A stretch of DNA of 64,000 nucleotides from Lotus japonicus (taxonomy: Eukaryota > Streptophyta > Magnoliopsida > Fabales > Fabaceae), in the NCBI RefSeq assembly GCF_012489685.1, contig NC_080045.1, forward strand, positions 15,232,901 through 15,296,900, in the 5' to 3' direction. Below the pieces are notes generated by a model. That model did not search any database and was not told the origin of the DNA. It saw only the letters and a list, made by a program, of their open reading frames with translations. The first letter of the stretch is position 1. Each line of letters starts with the position of its first letter. The position numbers and the translations under genes are program-made. Shown here one piece after another: positions 22,354 to 32,688 of the stretch.

Positions 22354-23495
22354 TGTGCCAGCAGATATCATAGTGCCACTAGTTAAAAATCTGAAACATA
22401 AAGTTTCGAAGCCATCCGAAATTTAAAGTTTCAAACTAGTTCGAACCTTAAAGTTCCATAGTAATTTGGAACATTAAGTTCTGAATCCAGCCCAAGTTAG
22501 TATGCATGCAATGGTGGTGTAAAAATTGGGAAGTTAAACAATGTTAAAAACTACTTTGTATATGAAGGTGGAAAAAATGATACTTACCAACAACAAAATG
22601 GAACTTGGTGGCACAATGTTAGAAAACTTGGTGGCACAATGTTGGAAAGATGGTGGTTGAGGGTGGTGCAATGGAACTTGGAAGGAGATGGTGGTGGGGA
22701 AGGAGGAAGGAAGAAGAGAAGAAAAGTGAAGGAAGAAGAAGAGTGTTGGTTGAGGAGTAAGGGGAATCAAATGGGAGTAATGGGGGGCTGGTGGTGGAGG
22801 AGTAAAGGGGAGTAATGGTGTAGAGGTTGGTGGAATGAAAGGAATAAATGGTGGTGAAAAAGGTGGCAGACGTGCTCAAGGAGGATTCCGAACTGAACTT
22901 TAAGTTTCAAAGTGAAAAGTTCTTTGATAAGTTCTTTCCATCCCCAATATCTTTGTGCATCCACTTCCCAGTTCCACCAGAGTTGTGAACCAATCATTGT
23001 TTCTCTCTGCCCTACCCATTCCTGTGAAGTTTCCAGTAACTAATGAAGTTTCAAAACAACAAAGAATCATGATATTTGTAAGTCTGTTAGGGTGTGTGGA
23101 CAAACCCAGTTGCGTGAAACCCAATTGATTTCTAGTGGCTTCCAAAGTGATTCTTAGAAATTTGTGTAAATAACATACTCAACAAAATGTCACTTCAATT
23201 CTTGCAAATGCTTAGTTCAAAGAAAGATTGAATAAGCTCTATAGAAGCAAATAGAAGCCAGTTCCGAAGTGAGTAAATGGTTATATTAGAGTTTTTTTTT
23301 TTCTTATATTAGAGTTTATAAATAATATGATTGATTAAAAAAGAAATAAACAATTTGATTGACTAAAAAAGAGATAAAAATACAAACTAATAAAGTAAAA
23401 CGTGATCACTAAACTCATATATTACAAACTAATAATGTTCCCAACAAAGACAGAAAACAATGTCAAATACAAACTCATAAAGTAATACGACATCA
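22354..23495. other. Non-coding AT/purine-rich stretch with small repeats
   Basis: No gene seen. At 22380-22480 an AAGTTYC/GAA word recurs several times, and again near 22900. At about 22600-22645 a 24-bp unit (ACTTGGTGGCACAATGTT plus tail) is directly repeated. At 22680-22830 there is a GGAGG/GAAGAAG-rich low-complexity block. A poly-T near 23290 and AT-rich DNA follow. Some of this may be the 5' end of the Mutator-like element. Confidence 0.4.
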
Positions 23496-23540
23496 CTATC
23501 CCCTACCCCTACGACCTCCCATACCCCTACGCCCTCCCCT
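23496..23540 (-). pseudogene. Detached 3' tail of the plant mobile domain gene
   Basis: Read on the minus strand this encodes GGRRRGMGGRRGRG-like residues followed by a TAG at 23496-23498. An Arg/Gly-rich end is common for plant mobile domain (MAIN-like) proteins. The expected middle of the protein between this tail and 24078 is missing and replaced by an inverted copy of the 5' part of the gene. Confidence 0.4.
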
Positions 23541-24118
23541 AGCTTCGCATGCTCTGAGGGTGCAAGAGAGGGGGAGGAGGAGCTGGAGATGCAGAGAGAA
23601 GCATTGTTTCCCGGGGGCCGGAGGAGCTGTCACTTCTACACCGTTACAAGGACCTCATAGCGCTGTGGACGTGGCATGCCATTCTAGGCACCACTGACCC
23701 GCGTTATATTGACCGAGGTGAGCTGAGGATTGTCAGTGCTGGGACGAAGCTGATGAAGATGACATGCGAGGGCGATGAAGACGATATGAGGGTTGTCCGA
23801 TTGATTGTGGAGGGGACCGGACTGTATCCTCTCGTCAGGTGTAGTTATGCGGAGACAGACCCAACACTTATCTCGGCCCTTGTCGAGAGGTGGCATGAGG
23901 AGACCAGCAGCTTCCGCATGTCGTTCAGGGAGATGACTGTCACCCTGGACGACGTGTCGGCTCTTCTACATCTCCCGATTAGTGGGAGATTCTATACTCC
24001 GGGACATGCCATGAGGTTAGAGGCGGCGGAGACCTGCGCGATGTTGTTGGGGGGCTCTGATTACACACCGAAGTTTGATCAGCTAAGGAAGGCCCAAGCT
24101 AACAACAGGGACGTGTAA
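23541..24118 (+). pseudogene. Inverted second copy of plant mobile domain 5' region
   Basis: A plus-strand open stretch with the start of a plant mobile domain: ALWTWHAILGTTDPRYI, LYPLVRCSYAETD, SFRMSFREMTVTLDDVSALL and LPISGRFYTPGHAMRLEA. The first in-frame ATG is at 23753, but the frame is open upstream. The homologous part ends at 24077; the remaining codons to the stop at 24118 run antisense into the minus-strand gene. This copy keeps the Trp codon of WTWHA where the minus-strand copy has a stop, so it is the better preserved of the two. Plant mobile domain proteins occur both as host silencing factors and as passengers in Mutator-like elements. Confidence 0.75.
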
Positions 24119-25010
24119 CCGCCCATCTGCTTGGTTTCCATGCATGAGGCATGACCAAGTGCGTCATACAGCGTAGCAAGCGCAATGGCGCCCCACGCGT
24201 AGTCGGACACTCGATCTAGATGTTGCAGCATGTCGATCCAGTGGATCGTGGTGTCGTATCCTCCACTCTAGCTGGCAAACAACGTCGCGCCGACAAGATA
24301 CAATAGGTACATCCAAGCTGCATGGTCGTACCGCCTCTCTACATTGCAACAAAATAACCAGTTATCAATAAATAAGTAGAAATATTAAATGGAAAAAAAT
24401 TAAATAATTATTAAAACAAACCTGTAAGTGCAGTTGTATAACGCTGCTGCAAGAAGCCAAACCGCAGGCCCAAAGTCCTAAGCTGATCAAACTTCGGGGT
24501 GTAATCAAAGCCCCCCCCCCAACAGCATTTCGCAGGTCTCCGCCACCTCCAACCTCATGGCATGTCCCGAAGTATAGAATCCCCCACTGATTGGGAGATC
24601 AAGAAGAGCCGACACGTCGTCAAGGGTGACATTTATCTCCCCGAACGACATGTGGAAGCTGCTGGTCTCCTTATGCCACCTCTCGACAAGGGCCGAGATA
24701 AATGTTGGGTCTGTCTCCGTATAACTGCACCTGACGAGAGGATACAGTCCGATCCCCTCCATAATCAATCAGACAACCCTCATATCGTCGTCGTCGCCCT
24801 CGCATGTCATCTTCGCTAGCTTCGTCCCAACATTGGCAATCCTCACCTCAGTCAATATAACGCGGGTCAGTGGTGCCTAGAATGGCATGTCACGTCCACG
24901 ACGCTATGTAGTCTGTATAACGGTATAGAGATGACAGCTCCTCCGGCCCCCCGGGAAACGGTGCCTCTCTTTGCATCTCCAGCTCCTCCTCCCCCTCTCC
25001 TGCACCCTCG
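23555..25010. repeat. Large inverted repeat (arms about 525-535 bp, spacer about 400 bp)
   Basis: The left arm 23555-24077 is the imperfect reverse complement of the right arm 24477-25010. Matching ends include GAGGGTGCA at 23556 against TGCACCCTC at 25001-25009, and AAGTTTGATCAGCT at 24071 against AGCTGATCAAACTT at 24482. The spacer 24078-24476 contains the second exon and the intron of the minus-strand gene. A transcript across it would fold into a long, partly mismatched hairpin. Confidence 0.85.
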
Positions 25011-25305
25011 GGCTGGTCAGGGTTCAACTCACGCTCACTCTACGACTCACTGGAAGACTCCTCAGTCGGTGTCACCTGCTCAGTAGAAGGCTCACTAGTT
25101 ATAGGTGAGAAGAAGGCTGAGGAGTCGCCTAACCAGAACGCTGAGGAGAAGGCGGAGGAGAAGGGTCTCCCGGCTGCTCAACTGTCGCCCGAGCACTCGA
25201 AACATCCACATCATAATCACCTCGCCTATGAGAAGCGTGGCGGCGGTCACAGCGATTCTCAAGCTGCTCACTCGATACCAGAGCGGTCTTCTTCGTCCTC
25301 GCCAT
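24078..25305 (-). pseudogene. Plant mobile domain (MAIN-like) pseudogene
   Basis: Starts at ATG 25305 with MARTKKTALVSSEQL, a basic then Ser/Pro/Glu-rich N-terminus. An in-frame stop lies near 25045 (after SSSES), and another (WT-stop-H) replaces the Trp codon near 24890. The conserved domain follows (LYPLVRCSYTETD, SFHMSFGEINVTLDDVSALL). A clean intron of 83 bp (24339-24421, GT...AG on the minus strand) precedes an exon reading AAWMYLLYLVGATLF, YAWGAIALATLYDALGHA and KQMGGYTSLLLAWA. Homology stops abruptly at about 24078. The stops mark a pseudogene; the intron shows it was not a retrocopy. Confidence 0.8.
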
Positions 25306-26378
25306 CTATTAAAAGAAATAGGACAGAAGGATCAAAAGTACTACCCAACTTTATAACTTCATATAACCAAAAACATAACAAGAGAAGGGCCATGGGGGAT
25401 GGGGAGAGAAAACTTGACAGATTAATTTAGTAAAGTGCCATGAGCCCATGACTACATCAGGAAAAAAAATAGTACTTAAAAAATGGTATAGCTAACAAAG
25501 AACTAGTGAGATGAAATTAAGTATCATGTTGTCATGTCAAAAAACATAAACATAGCTCCTTCAAAAAATCACAGCAAGCATCTAAAAGCAGAATGCAGAA
25601 TTAACCATCAAAATTAGAACAGTTAAATCTAGATCTCATCCTTCTTGGTACCAACAGTTAGGGACTTACAGAAACCAAAACTAAACATTTGGATCTCATT
25701 CTCATCATTTTAAAGCAACCAAATCAGTGATTGAAATCCCAAAACTTCTCTTCCAGTTCCTTCTCGTATATAAATTTGACAACAGGGAGAGAATCTGCCT
25801 ATTTATACTCTAGTTAGAATATTAATTTGCCTAACCATTTTGTCATTTTTGAATGAACTACACACTCACTTTAACATAAACAGACCATCTGTTATGCAGG
25901 CATCAGATAAAAACAACTACATATAGTGAGTATTAGTTTTACTAAAAATTCGAGCAGACAGAAGGAACATCTACATTCTGTTTGGTACTGAGGACCTTAT
26001 TTGATCCTAGTATTGTTAGATGAAGATCATTAACAATTCTGTTTGGTACTTTGAGATGATTAAAATTTACTGTGGCATGATTTATGCCTAGACTAGTGAA
26101 GAAGTGTTAGGAAACAAATTAAAAGCTACAAAAGTTTTGCTTTATAATTGTGGAAACTTACCTAACATTTCCCACCACCTAATCTAGCTAACACAGTCTT
26201 TATGAGCAAACAAGAAATCCACTTGAAAGAGAAACAATTTCAACTTCAGAAAGTGAAATGGGAAGGAGAGAGGGAGTAGTATCCATCTTAGCTAGAATGT
26301 TTTGGAAATTTAATTGCTGTATGGATTTGCTGTACAGAAATAGGGGAATAAGGGAAACACAGGGGGAAACAAAGCAAG
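25306..26378. other. Intergenic DNA
   Basis: AT-rich sequence upstream of the plant mobile domain pseudogene. I see no conserved coding frame, RNA gene or clear transposon end. Confidence 0.4.
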
Positions 26379-26888
26379 GCAGAACCAGAAAGCAGTGCAG
26401 AGATTTACAAGGACAACAAAGATGTTGTAGCTAGTGAATTAAAAACCGCAGGCTATGAAGAGAACACTGACACAGATATGGACAATTCATCTGAAAAAAT
26501 CAGAGTCACAGATGATGACAGTCCAAAGAATAGCACAAAAAACAGATCTATTGAAGGTAGTAACTTCAAAGATAAGGATGATGAACAAAGCATACAAGAT
26601 CTGAAAATAGAAACTCAGGGTAGTGCAGAGAATAATGTCAAGAACAAGAATGATGAAGATGATAAACCTGAAAGACATGATGGTGGACATAGTGCAGAGA
26701 GTAATGTCCCACAAAACATGCAGACATACTTTCAAGTTTCAACCAAGTTCATTTCATTAGATAAACATGAAAGACTGATTCAGGCTTCCAACAATGCTCA
26801 CATGCTGAATCTTTATGCAGAGAAGGTTTTCAATTTTGCAAGTAATAGCAAATGCTGTCTTCCTTTCCGTTCCCATTTCAATGGTTAA
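26379..26888 (+). CDS. Unrecognised acidic coding fragment
   Basis: An open frame of about 170 codons; the first ATG is at 26478 but the frame is open from about 26350. The product is strongly hydrophilic, with many Asp, Asn, Lys, Ser and Glu (DDDSPKNSTKNRS, KNKNDEDDKPERHD). It includes a twice-repeated SAENNV/SAESNV phrase, and ends in a more ordered part (FISLDKHERLIQASNNAHML). I do not recognise the family. It could be an exon or retrocopy fragment of a nuclear protein. No promoter or partner exon is identified, and no transposon structure encloses it. Confidence 0.35.
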   Translation, partial: AEPESSAEIYKDNKDVVASELKTAGYEENTDTDMDNSSEKIRVTDDDSPKNSTKNRSIEGSNFKDKDDEQSIQDLKIETQGSAENNVKNKNDEDDKPERHDGGHSAESNVPQNMQTYFQVSTKFISLDKHERLIQASNNAHMLNLYAEKVFNFASNSKCCLPFRSHFNG

Positions 26889-27593
26889 ATACATTTCTTG
26901 TGTTGTTTTTCTTCAACGTCTAGTGATGAACTTTGGTGACACTGGATATTTTTATCTCTCAGCTGTTTTTGCTAGGACCTTTATTATTTCCCCCATTTAT
27001 CAATTAATCATAATACTCCCTAATGCATTGAAGCATTTGCTTAAATGTTTAAAAGGGGGAGCCCTTAGATTCAGAGTGTAGAATATTTGGGTTATAAGAA
27101 GATGAAGATGAAAGATTTCTGTTAGAGAAATGCTAGGAACAGCTTTGGGTTATAAAATAGATTTAAGGGCTTTTTATATTTTTATTTTTAATTAATTATT
27201 TTATTTTTATTTATTTAATACACAAGTGTAAAAAAATTAATTAAAAATGATGTCCTTGTCTGTTGGTGATGCTCTCCTTTAATACTCTTGTACTGTTATG
27301 TGATTCATTTCTCTCAGATGTCGGCGTTTTTTTTTTGGGCTTGTGCTCCTTCTGTGAACCTGAGTCTCAGAGGTTCATGGTTTTTTTTTTTTAGTTGATA
27401 TATTTTTTTTGGATCGTGGCAGTTTGGCAAGTGGGCTTTGATACCACGGTTGGGGTGGATGCGTGCGGGTCTAGATCAATGAGAATGGACTTGTAAATCA
27501 GGAGTAGAAGCTTTACCAAAAAACCTTAAGACAATTGAGATTGCAACTCTCCCGCTTATATTTTTTATTCATTTTGTCTCCAACTTAGCATTG
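26889..27593. other. Intergenic DNA
   Basis: AT-rich sequence with short poly-T runs (27329, 27381). No feature can be supported. Confidence 0.4.
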
Positions 27594-27598
27594 TGAGA

Positions 27599-27800
27599 CT
27601 TTTTTTTTGTGAGCAAAAGATAAGATATATTAATCAAAGTCATGAAACAAGCCCTCACGACAATGGGCGGCACAACGAAAAACGGAAAGAAACGAACAGA
27701 CCCGAAAGGCAAAAACTAAAACAGCCAACAACGATCAAAACGACCAAAATTCAAAGAAAAGCGCGCCCCCAAAACAAAACCAAACCACGACCATCTGAAA
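27599..27800 (-). mobile_element. Probable LINE 3' end
   Basis: Starts with a poly-T run followed by GTGAGCAAAAGATAAGATAT, which read on the minus strand is a 3' untranslated region ending in poly-A, as at truncated plant L1 LINEs. The GC content rises sharply relative to its surroundings. I did not find target duplications, and the right boundary is approximate. Confidence 0.4.
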
Positions 27801-28262
27801 GTAAAATTGATTTGAGTTTTATAAAAGTAACAAAATTAATTAGTTACTTATTTCCATTATTATTTTTATATCATTTATCGACCTAAATTGAGAAAAAATA
27901 AAACGTAAAAACTTTTAAATATCAACCTAAATTATCGACACAAAGTAATTTCTCTTATATAAAGTAAATATGGTAAATATTTTTGGTACATTGAAAAAAT
28001 ATATTGCACCCTCTAGGGATTGATCCCTTAACCTTCCCTACCCCAACCCATATGTTCCTTAAATGTATTTTATAAATATATGTTTTTGAAATTATTTTTA
28101 AATTTTTAAATGATTATGTGTGTTTTTAATTTTAACTATAATGTTGTTTCATTTAATTTTAGAAAATAATTTGAAATTCAATTGATCTTTGTTTTAATAA
28201 TAATAAAAGTAATAAATTAAATTATTGACAACTATTTTATGTTATTAATTTTGTTAATTATT

Positions 28263-28626
28263 TTTTTTTTGAAAAAGAAATGAATGATATTAATATAAAA
28301 AGTCTGAGTCAGAAGCAACTTCAGACAAGAGCAGAGTACAATACAATCTTAACCACTGGGACCAAACCCACCCTTCCTCTGAAGAAAAAATAACCCCACC
28401 ACCAACCCACAAAATGACTATAAACGTTCCCATGAAAGAGCCTCATTAAAACTTTACTAGGCAAAACCCAGTGGGAAAAAAGCCTAACAAGGAAAAAGAG
28501 TACTCAATCATGGAAAAATCATTCTGCAACTGAGAACAAAATCCTATTTAAACAGCAGCTAACATAATACCAAAATTACAACCAAATGTCCAACAGCAAT
28601 GTATTAAGCACCTCCCCAATATCACT
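28263..28626 (-). mobile_element. 5'-truncated LINE (or LINE-tail retroposon) with target duplication
   Basis: Begins with a poly-T tract (a poly-A tail on the minus strand). It is flanked by a perfect 15-bp duplication ATTTTGTTAATTATT at 28248-28262 and 28627-28641. That combination is diagnostic of target-primed reverse transcription. No RNA polymerase III boxes were recognised, and the body contains a phrase common in plant LINE 3' ends (AAACCCAGTGGGAAAAA), so a truncated LINE is preferred over a SINE. Confidence 0.8.
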
Positions 28627-28736
28627 ATTTTGTTAATTATTAGTATCAACATTTCAGTTTCTCATTAAAAAATAATTTGAATATTAAATGTCGATCATAA
28701 ATTGAGGGTAAAACTTGAAATGTTGAAACAAAAGTA

Positions 28737-28737
<1 letters not shown>

Positions 28738-28767
<30 letters not shown>
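28738..28767. repeat. (AT)n microsatellite
   Basis: About 15 uninterrupted AT dinucleotides in AT-rich DNA. Confidence 0.95.
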
Positions 28768-28769
<2 letters not shown>

Positions 28770-29018
28770 TAAAAAATATTAAGCGTTTAAATTAATTAAA
28801 ATTAATATTAATTATTTACACAAAGAACTAAAGTATGAGAAAATTAATACACAAAAATAGTCCAATACTATTTATTCAGATGTATTAACACAATTATTTT
28901 TTGTTATATTTAAAATGAAAAAAATTTGAATATATATTTCATTACACTATTATAATTTTTATACAATATTATAAAATATTGTAAATAAACCCGTGAAACG
29001 CACGAGTGTTATATCTAG

Positions 29019-29847
29019 TTAATTAAGAATAGTGACATAGTATATCATTAATTTGTATTTATCATGACTTATATTATAAAATTTATTATTGATTACATTT
29101 AAAACTTTCTTATTTATAAATTTATTTTTATATAAGAAATTATTTTACAATAATGTAGTTCATGAATTTATAACAAAGAGTTAACTAAGGAAAATGATGA
29201 TGAGTTAAGTTTTTTAATTTTTGAATTTTATTTTTACTTTCCCAAGATATCCCCACAGTTGGCCGGTGTGAGATTAATCCTCTCGAGACTTAGACATTAA
29301 GGTTAAAGAGTCCAACTATCTACCAACTATGCTGACTTTATTTTATATAATTAAAATATGTTTATATATATATATATATGTGTGTGTGTGTGAAATTATC
29401 TAGAGCTTAGAATTAAGGACAATATTAATAAAGAATTAGTGAGATCATGTATCATTAATTTGTATTAATCTAAAATCAGAATATTAATTTTATTAATTAT
29501 TAAATTTAAACGTTCTTATATATAAATTAAATTCTATACTATGAAATTAGATATTGATAATGTTTTTATTTTTGTATAAAGTTCATGATATGAGCAATCA
29601 TTAATTATAGAAATGGTGGTAATATAATTTAAAAATAAAATATTATGCATTATAAAATGAAATAAATAATGTATTTCTTTATAAGATATTATAATTTTTC
29701 AAGTGTTTTAAAATATTAATGATCATTTATTAATATATTTATAAAGTTTTAATAACTAATATTATGTATAAAATTATATTTTATAATTAATATTCAATAA
29801 TTTATGATATTATTGGATTTTTTAATATATGTTTTCTTCTCTTGTTT
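29019..29847. other. Very AT-rich intergenic DNA with a TA/TG microsatellite
   Basis: No gene seen. A (TA)n(TG)n repeat lies at 29363-29392. The block 29247-29345 is less AT-rich (GATATCCCCACAGTTGGCCG) and may be a transposon scrap. Element D ends abruptly at about 29848. Confidence 0.5.
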
Positions 29848-30187
29848 GAAATAATTCAACTCACCAACTAAGCTCATCTCAAATTCAGATTTCATTTGTC
29901 GGACGAAATGCTCCACCATCGAGTTCGACATCCCTCAAAAAACAATGTCATCCACATAAATCTGTGCTATCATGAGCTTACCTTTGTCATTCTTTACGAA
30001 CAAGGTTTTATCAGTTCCACCCTTGCAGTAACCATTGCTAATAAGAAACTCAATGAGCCTCTCATACCAAGCCCTAGGTGCTTGCTTCAACCCATACAAG
30101 GTTTTCCTTAGTTTGTACACATGATCTGGATGATGTGGATCTATAAACCCTTTAGGTTGTTCAACATAAACTTCTTCACTCAACTAT
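29848..30187 (-). pseudogene. pol: D reverse transcriptase, C-terminal part, truncated
   Basis: Minus-strand reading gives [27 protein letters not shown] and the catalytic box [12 protein letters not shown] follows directly, then HFVRQMKSEFEMSLVGELNYF, after which homology is lost at about 29848. RNase H and the 3' LTR are absent. The ACTAT at 30183-30187 is the target duplication made by C; the upstream half of this gene is at 42431-42689. Confidence 0.9.
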
Positions 30188-31490
30188 TGTTGGTCAATTC
30201 GCAAGTGTACGAATACCTCCGGGTTTTAAAATATCGAACCACAGGGATTGTGAGTGAGAATTGTTGATTTAAGCCTAAAGTTTGCAAGTTCTTAAAACAG
30301 TAAAATTCAGAAATTGATTTTGGTTGATTGTGACGAAAGATTTGCAAAAGAGCAATGTTGAAAATGATGTAAATAACAAATGATGGAAAATTGTCTTGGG
30401 TTGCTGATCATCTAATCCATTTTAGTCCACCTATCCTATGCATGTGAAACCTTGATTTAACTCTTGTTGTTATAGCCTATGTACTTACTAGTTGATTCCT
30501 CACAAAAGTAATTCTCTCAAATTGAAAGTTAAGCTCAATTCCTTGTGTACTTAAACATTCATAAGAGGTATAATATCATGTATAATCAGGCCAACAAAAC
30601 CCTACCCTCACTCTATGCCTAGAAGCAAGTATAGAAGGATCTATTCCAATTCATGTCCCTAAATCATAACAAATTTCCATTTTATTATAATCTAGCCTAT
30701 AGCAAAGGTGCACCAAAGCTAAACATGCAATAAGGAATTGAAATACAAGATTGAATCAAGACTCATGCATAGAGATAGGATTTACAAACTAAAATTTCAT
30801 AGAATCACTTAACCCAAAGCAAAAAGTAAACTAGCCACTCATGGCTACTGAATTCATAAAGGGAATGTAAAGAAAACCTGAGAAGAAATACAAGTTGGAA
30901 GCCTCCCTTGGCCCCAAAGTTCTCCTCAGCTCTCAAACTTGATCAAAAATGAGTAAAATGTCCAAATGTATCAAAAAATTGGCCTAAGCCTTATTTATAG
31001 GCAAAATGAACGAAACTGGGCGCTCAGGCGCTCATGTTGAAAAAACATGCCTCTGACCCTATTGGCGCCTAGGCGCCCATTCCCAGCGCCTAGGCGCTTA
31101 AGCTCGCCTGAAAAGGACTTTTTGGCTTCTGAAACTCCTCTTTTCAATCCTCTTTAAGTTCTTCATCAATTCCATGCTTCTTGGCCTTCTTTCTCCTTCA
31201 GTTTCTGCACTCCAAACCTAACCAACAAGTCAAGGAAGATTCTAGAAGCTCCAAGAGCTCATTAGCACAAGAGGTCCTTCATAAAACACAACAAAACCAT
31301 GCAAGTCCTAAACTTTACTTGAAATGCAAGAAAACTACCTATAAAACTACTAAATTACCAAAACAAAATAAAGACTAAAGAAAAAAATAAAAATGCATGA
31401 GAATGCATGAAACACTACATGAGACTCTACAAAAAGACTCAAAACAAACAAAGAAATGACCCTAAAAACACTACTAAAACAGGGTCATCA
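30188..31490 (-). repeat. 3' LTR of element C (1303 bp)
   Basis: Reads TGATGACCC...CCAACA on the minus strand. A TATA box (TATAAATAAGG) is at 30989-30999. Upstream of it (31018-31105) lie GC-rich palindromes built from GGCGCCTAGGCGCC. Compared with the other LTR it lacks about 27 bp in this palindromic block. Confidence 0.93.
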
Positions 31491-32688
31491 CACCACTATA
31501 CTCAACGACAGCTCGTCCTCGAGCGTAAATAACACTCGCTTGCCCTCAAGCACAAGAAATGCTCCCACACAAGTGCTCTCAACAAGGAATACTTCACAAA
31601 AACAGGGGGACAAAGTAATCACAGCTAGTTCCAAGAGAAAGACCCAACAACCTACTTCATGCACCTTTTGAAAAGAGAAGAGTGTAGAGTCCATTCATGA
31701 GAAGCATATAGAACTAAAAATCCTAGGATGAGATGTTCATTTAGTGCACTGAGCACACAAACAAGTTCATAGGTCCTGAATGTCATTCACTCCATAGCAA
31801 CAAAGATTAAGCATGCAAACATTCAAAGAGACTTCCAAAAGGGTTGAAACATTGGCTATGTAAAACATGATGGTGGTTGGTCCCTAAGGGAAAACTAGGC
31901 TTTCAAGCACATTGAGTGTGGTCCTCTTCGAATAACCCCGGAGCTTACAACACACTTTTTTTACAAGTCTCTTGCACCCAACTTTTCAAACTTTTTTTTC
32001 CTTTTTTCCAACTCCAACTCTTGGTTAGGAGTTCTTTTTCTTTCCCTTTTTTTTTACTGATTTTTTCCTTTTTGGGGCAAGAGACCATTTCTCATTTTTC
32101 CAGCTCCATACAACACAACAAGGACCATCACTCCCCAATATTCCAACCAAACATCCGTCCCAAAAACTTGGCTACAACAAATTCTCCAATAAGGCTCAAA
32201 TGGGACAACTAAGGACAATGTTCAAACAACAAATTCAGAATCTCAAGAAATCCTACAAGTCTCAAGAATAAAGCAAGAATCACTATGCATGCTATGAGCG
32301 AAATCAACGCAGAACCAAGAATTGCAAGTGAGTCAGGATCCTCCAAAGAATTTTTATGGTGAAGGGTCAAAGATAGACCCTTAATGGACTCACACCGACT
32401 CCTTTCTCAAGAGACACTCGGAAGACTGAAGTCTCCTCCTCTCTTCCCCAACATGCAATCACTCATCCCCAAAAACAACAACAAGTATTCACAAAAGCAT
32501 TTTCAAAAACAGCACAAGTAGGGAAGCAAATCTATAGCTAAAAGCATGTGAGTATAGGGAAGTAAAGACCCAAAAATAAAAACAAAACCAGCTAAAACAA
32601 TGCATGATCAAAAGAAAACAAAATCTACAAATTGAAAATATGCTAAAAATGCATGACCTAAACTAAGAGTAGAGATACCTCAACATAG
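31491..32688 (-). other. 3' untranslated interior of element C
   Basis: No coding potential. It contains a pyrimidine/poly-T-rich stretch (31950-32080; purine-rich on the element strand) that may include the plus-strand primer region. No classical purine tract touches the LTR, where the sequence is TATAGTGGTG. A diverged copy is at 61263-62103 in C2. Confidence 0.5.

Larger units (their letters stand above)
27951..29018 (+). mobile_element. Candidate non-autonomous Helitron
   Basis: The right end has Helitron features: a hairpin CCCGTG...CACGAG (28990-29006) about 10 bp before a terminal CTAG (29015-29018) followed by T. A possible 5' end is TCTCTTATATAAAG at 27951. The base before it is T rather than the expected A, so the left boundary is doubtful. 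The interior is AT-rich, non-coding, and contains the LINE insertion at 28263-28626. Confidence 0.35.

Noticed and set aside
22534..22997. Overlapping minus-strand ORFs rich in Ser, Phe, Leu and Thr
   Set aside because: Product of GGTGG/GAAGAAG low-complexity DNA; no conserved motif.
25105..25356. Arg-rich plus-strand ORF
   Set aside because: Antisense shadow of the N-terminal exon of the plant mobile domain pseudogene.
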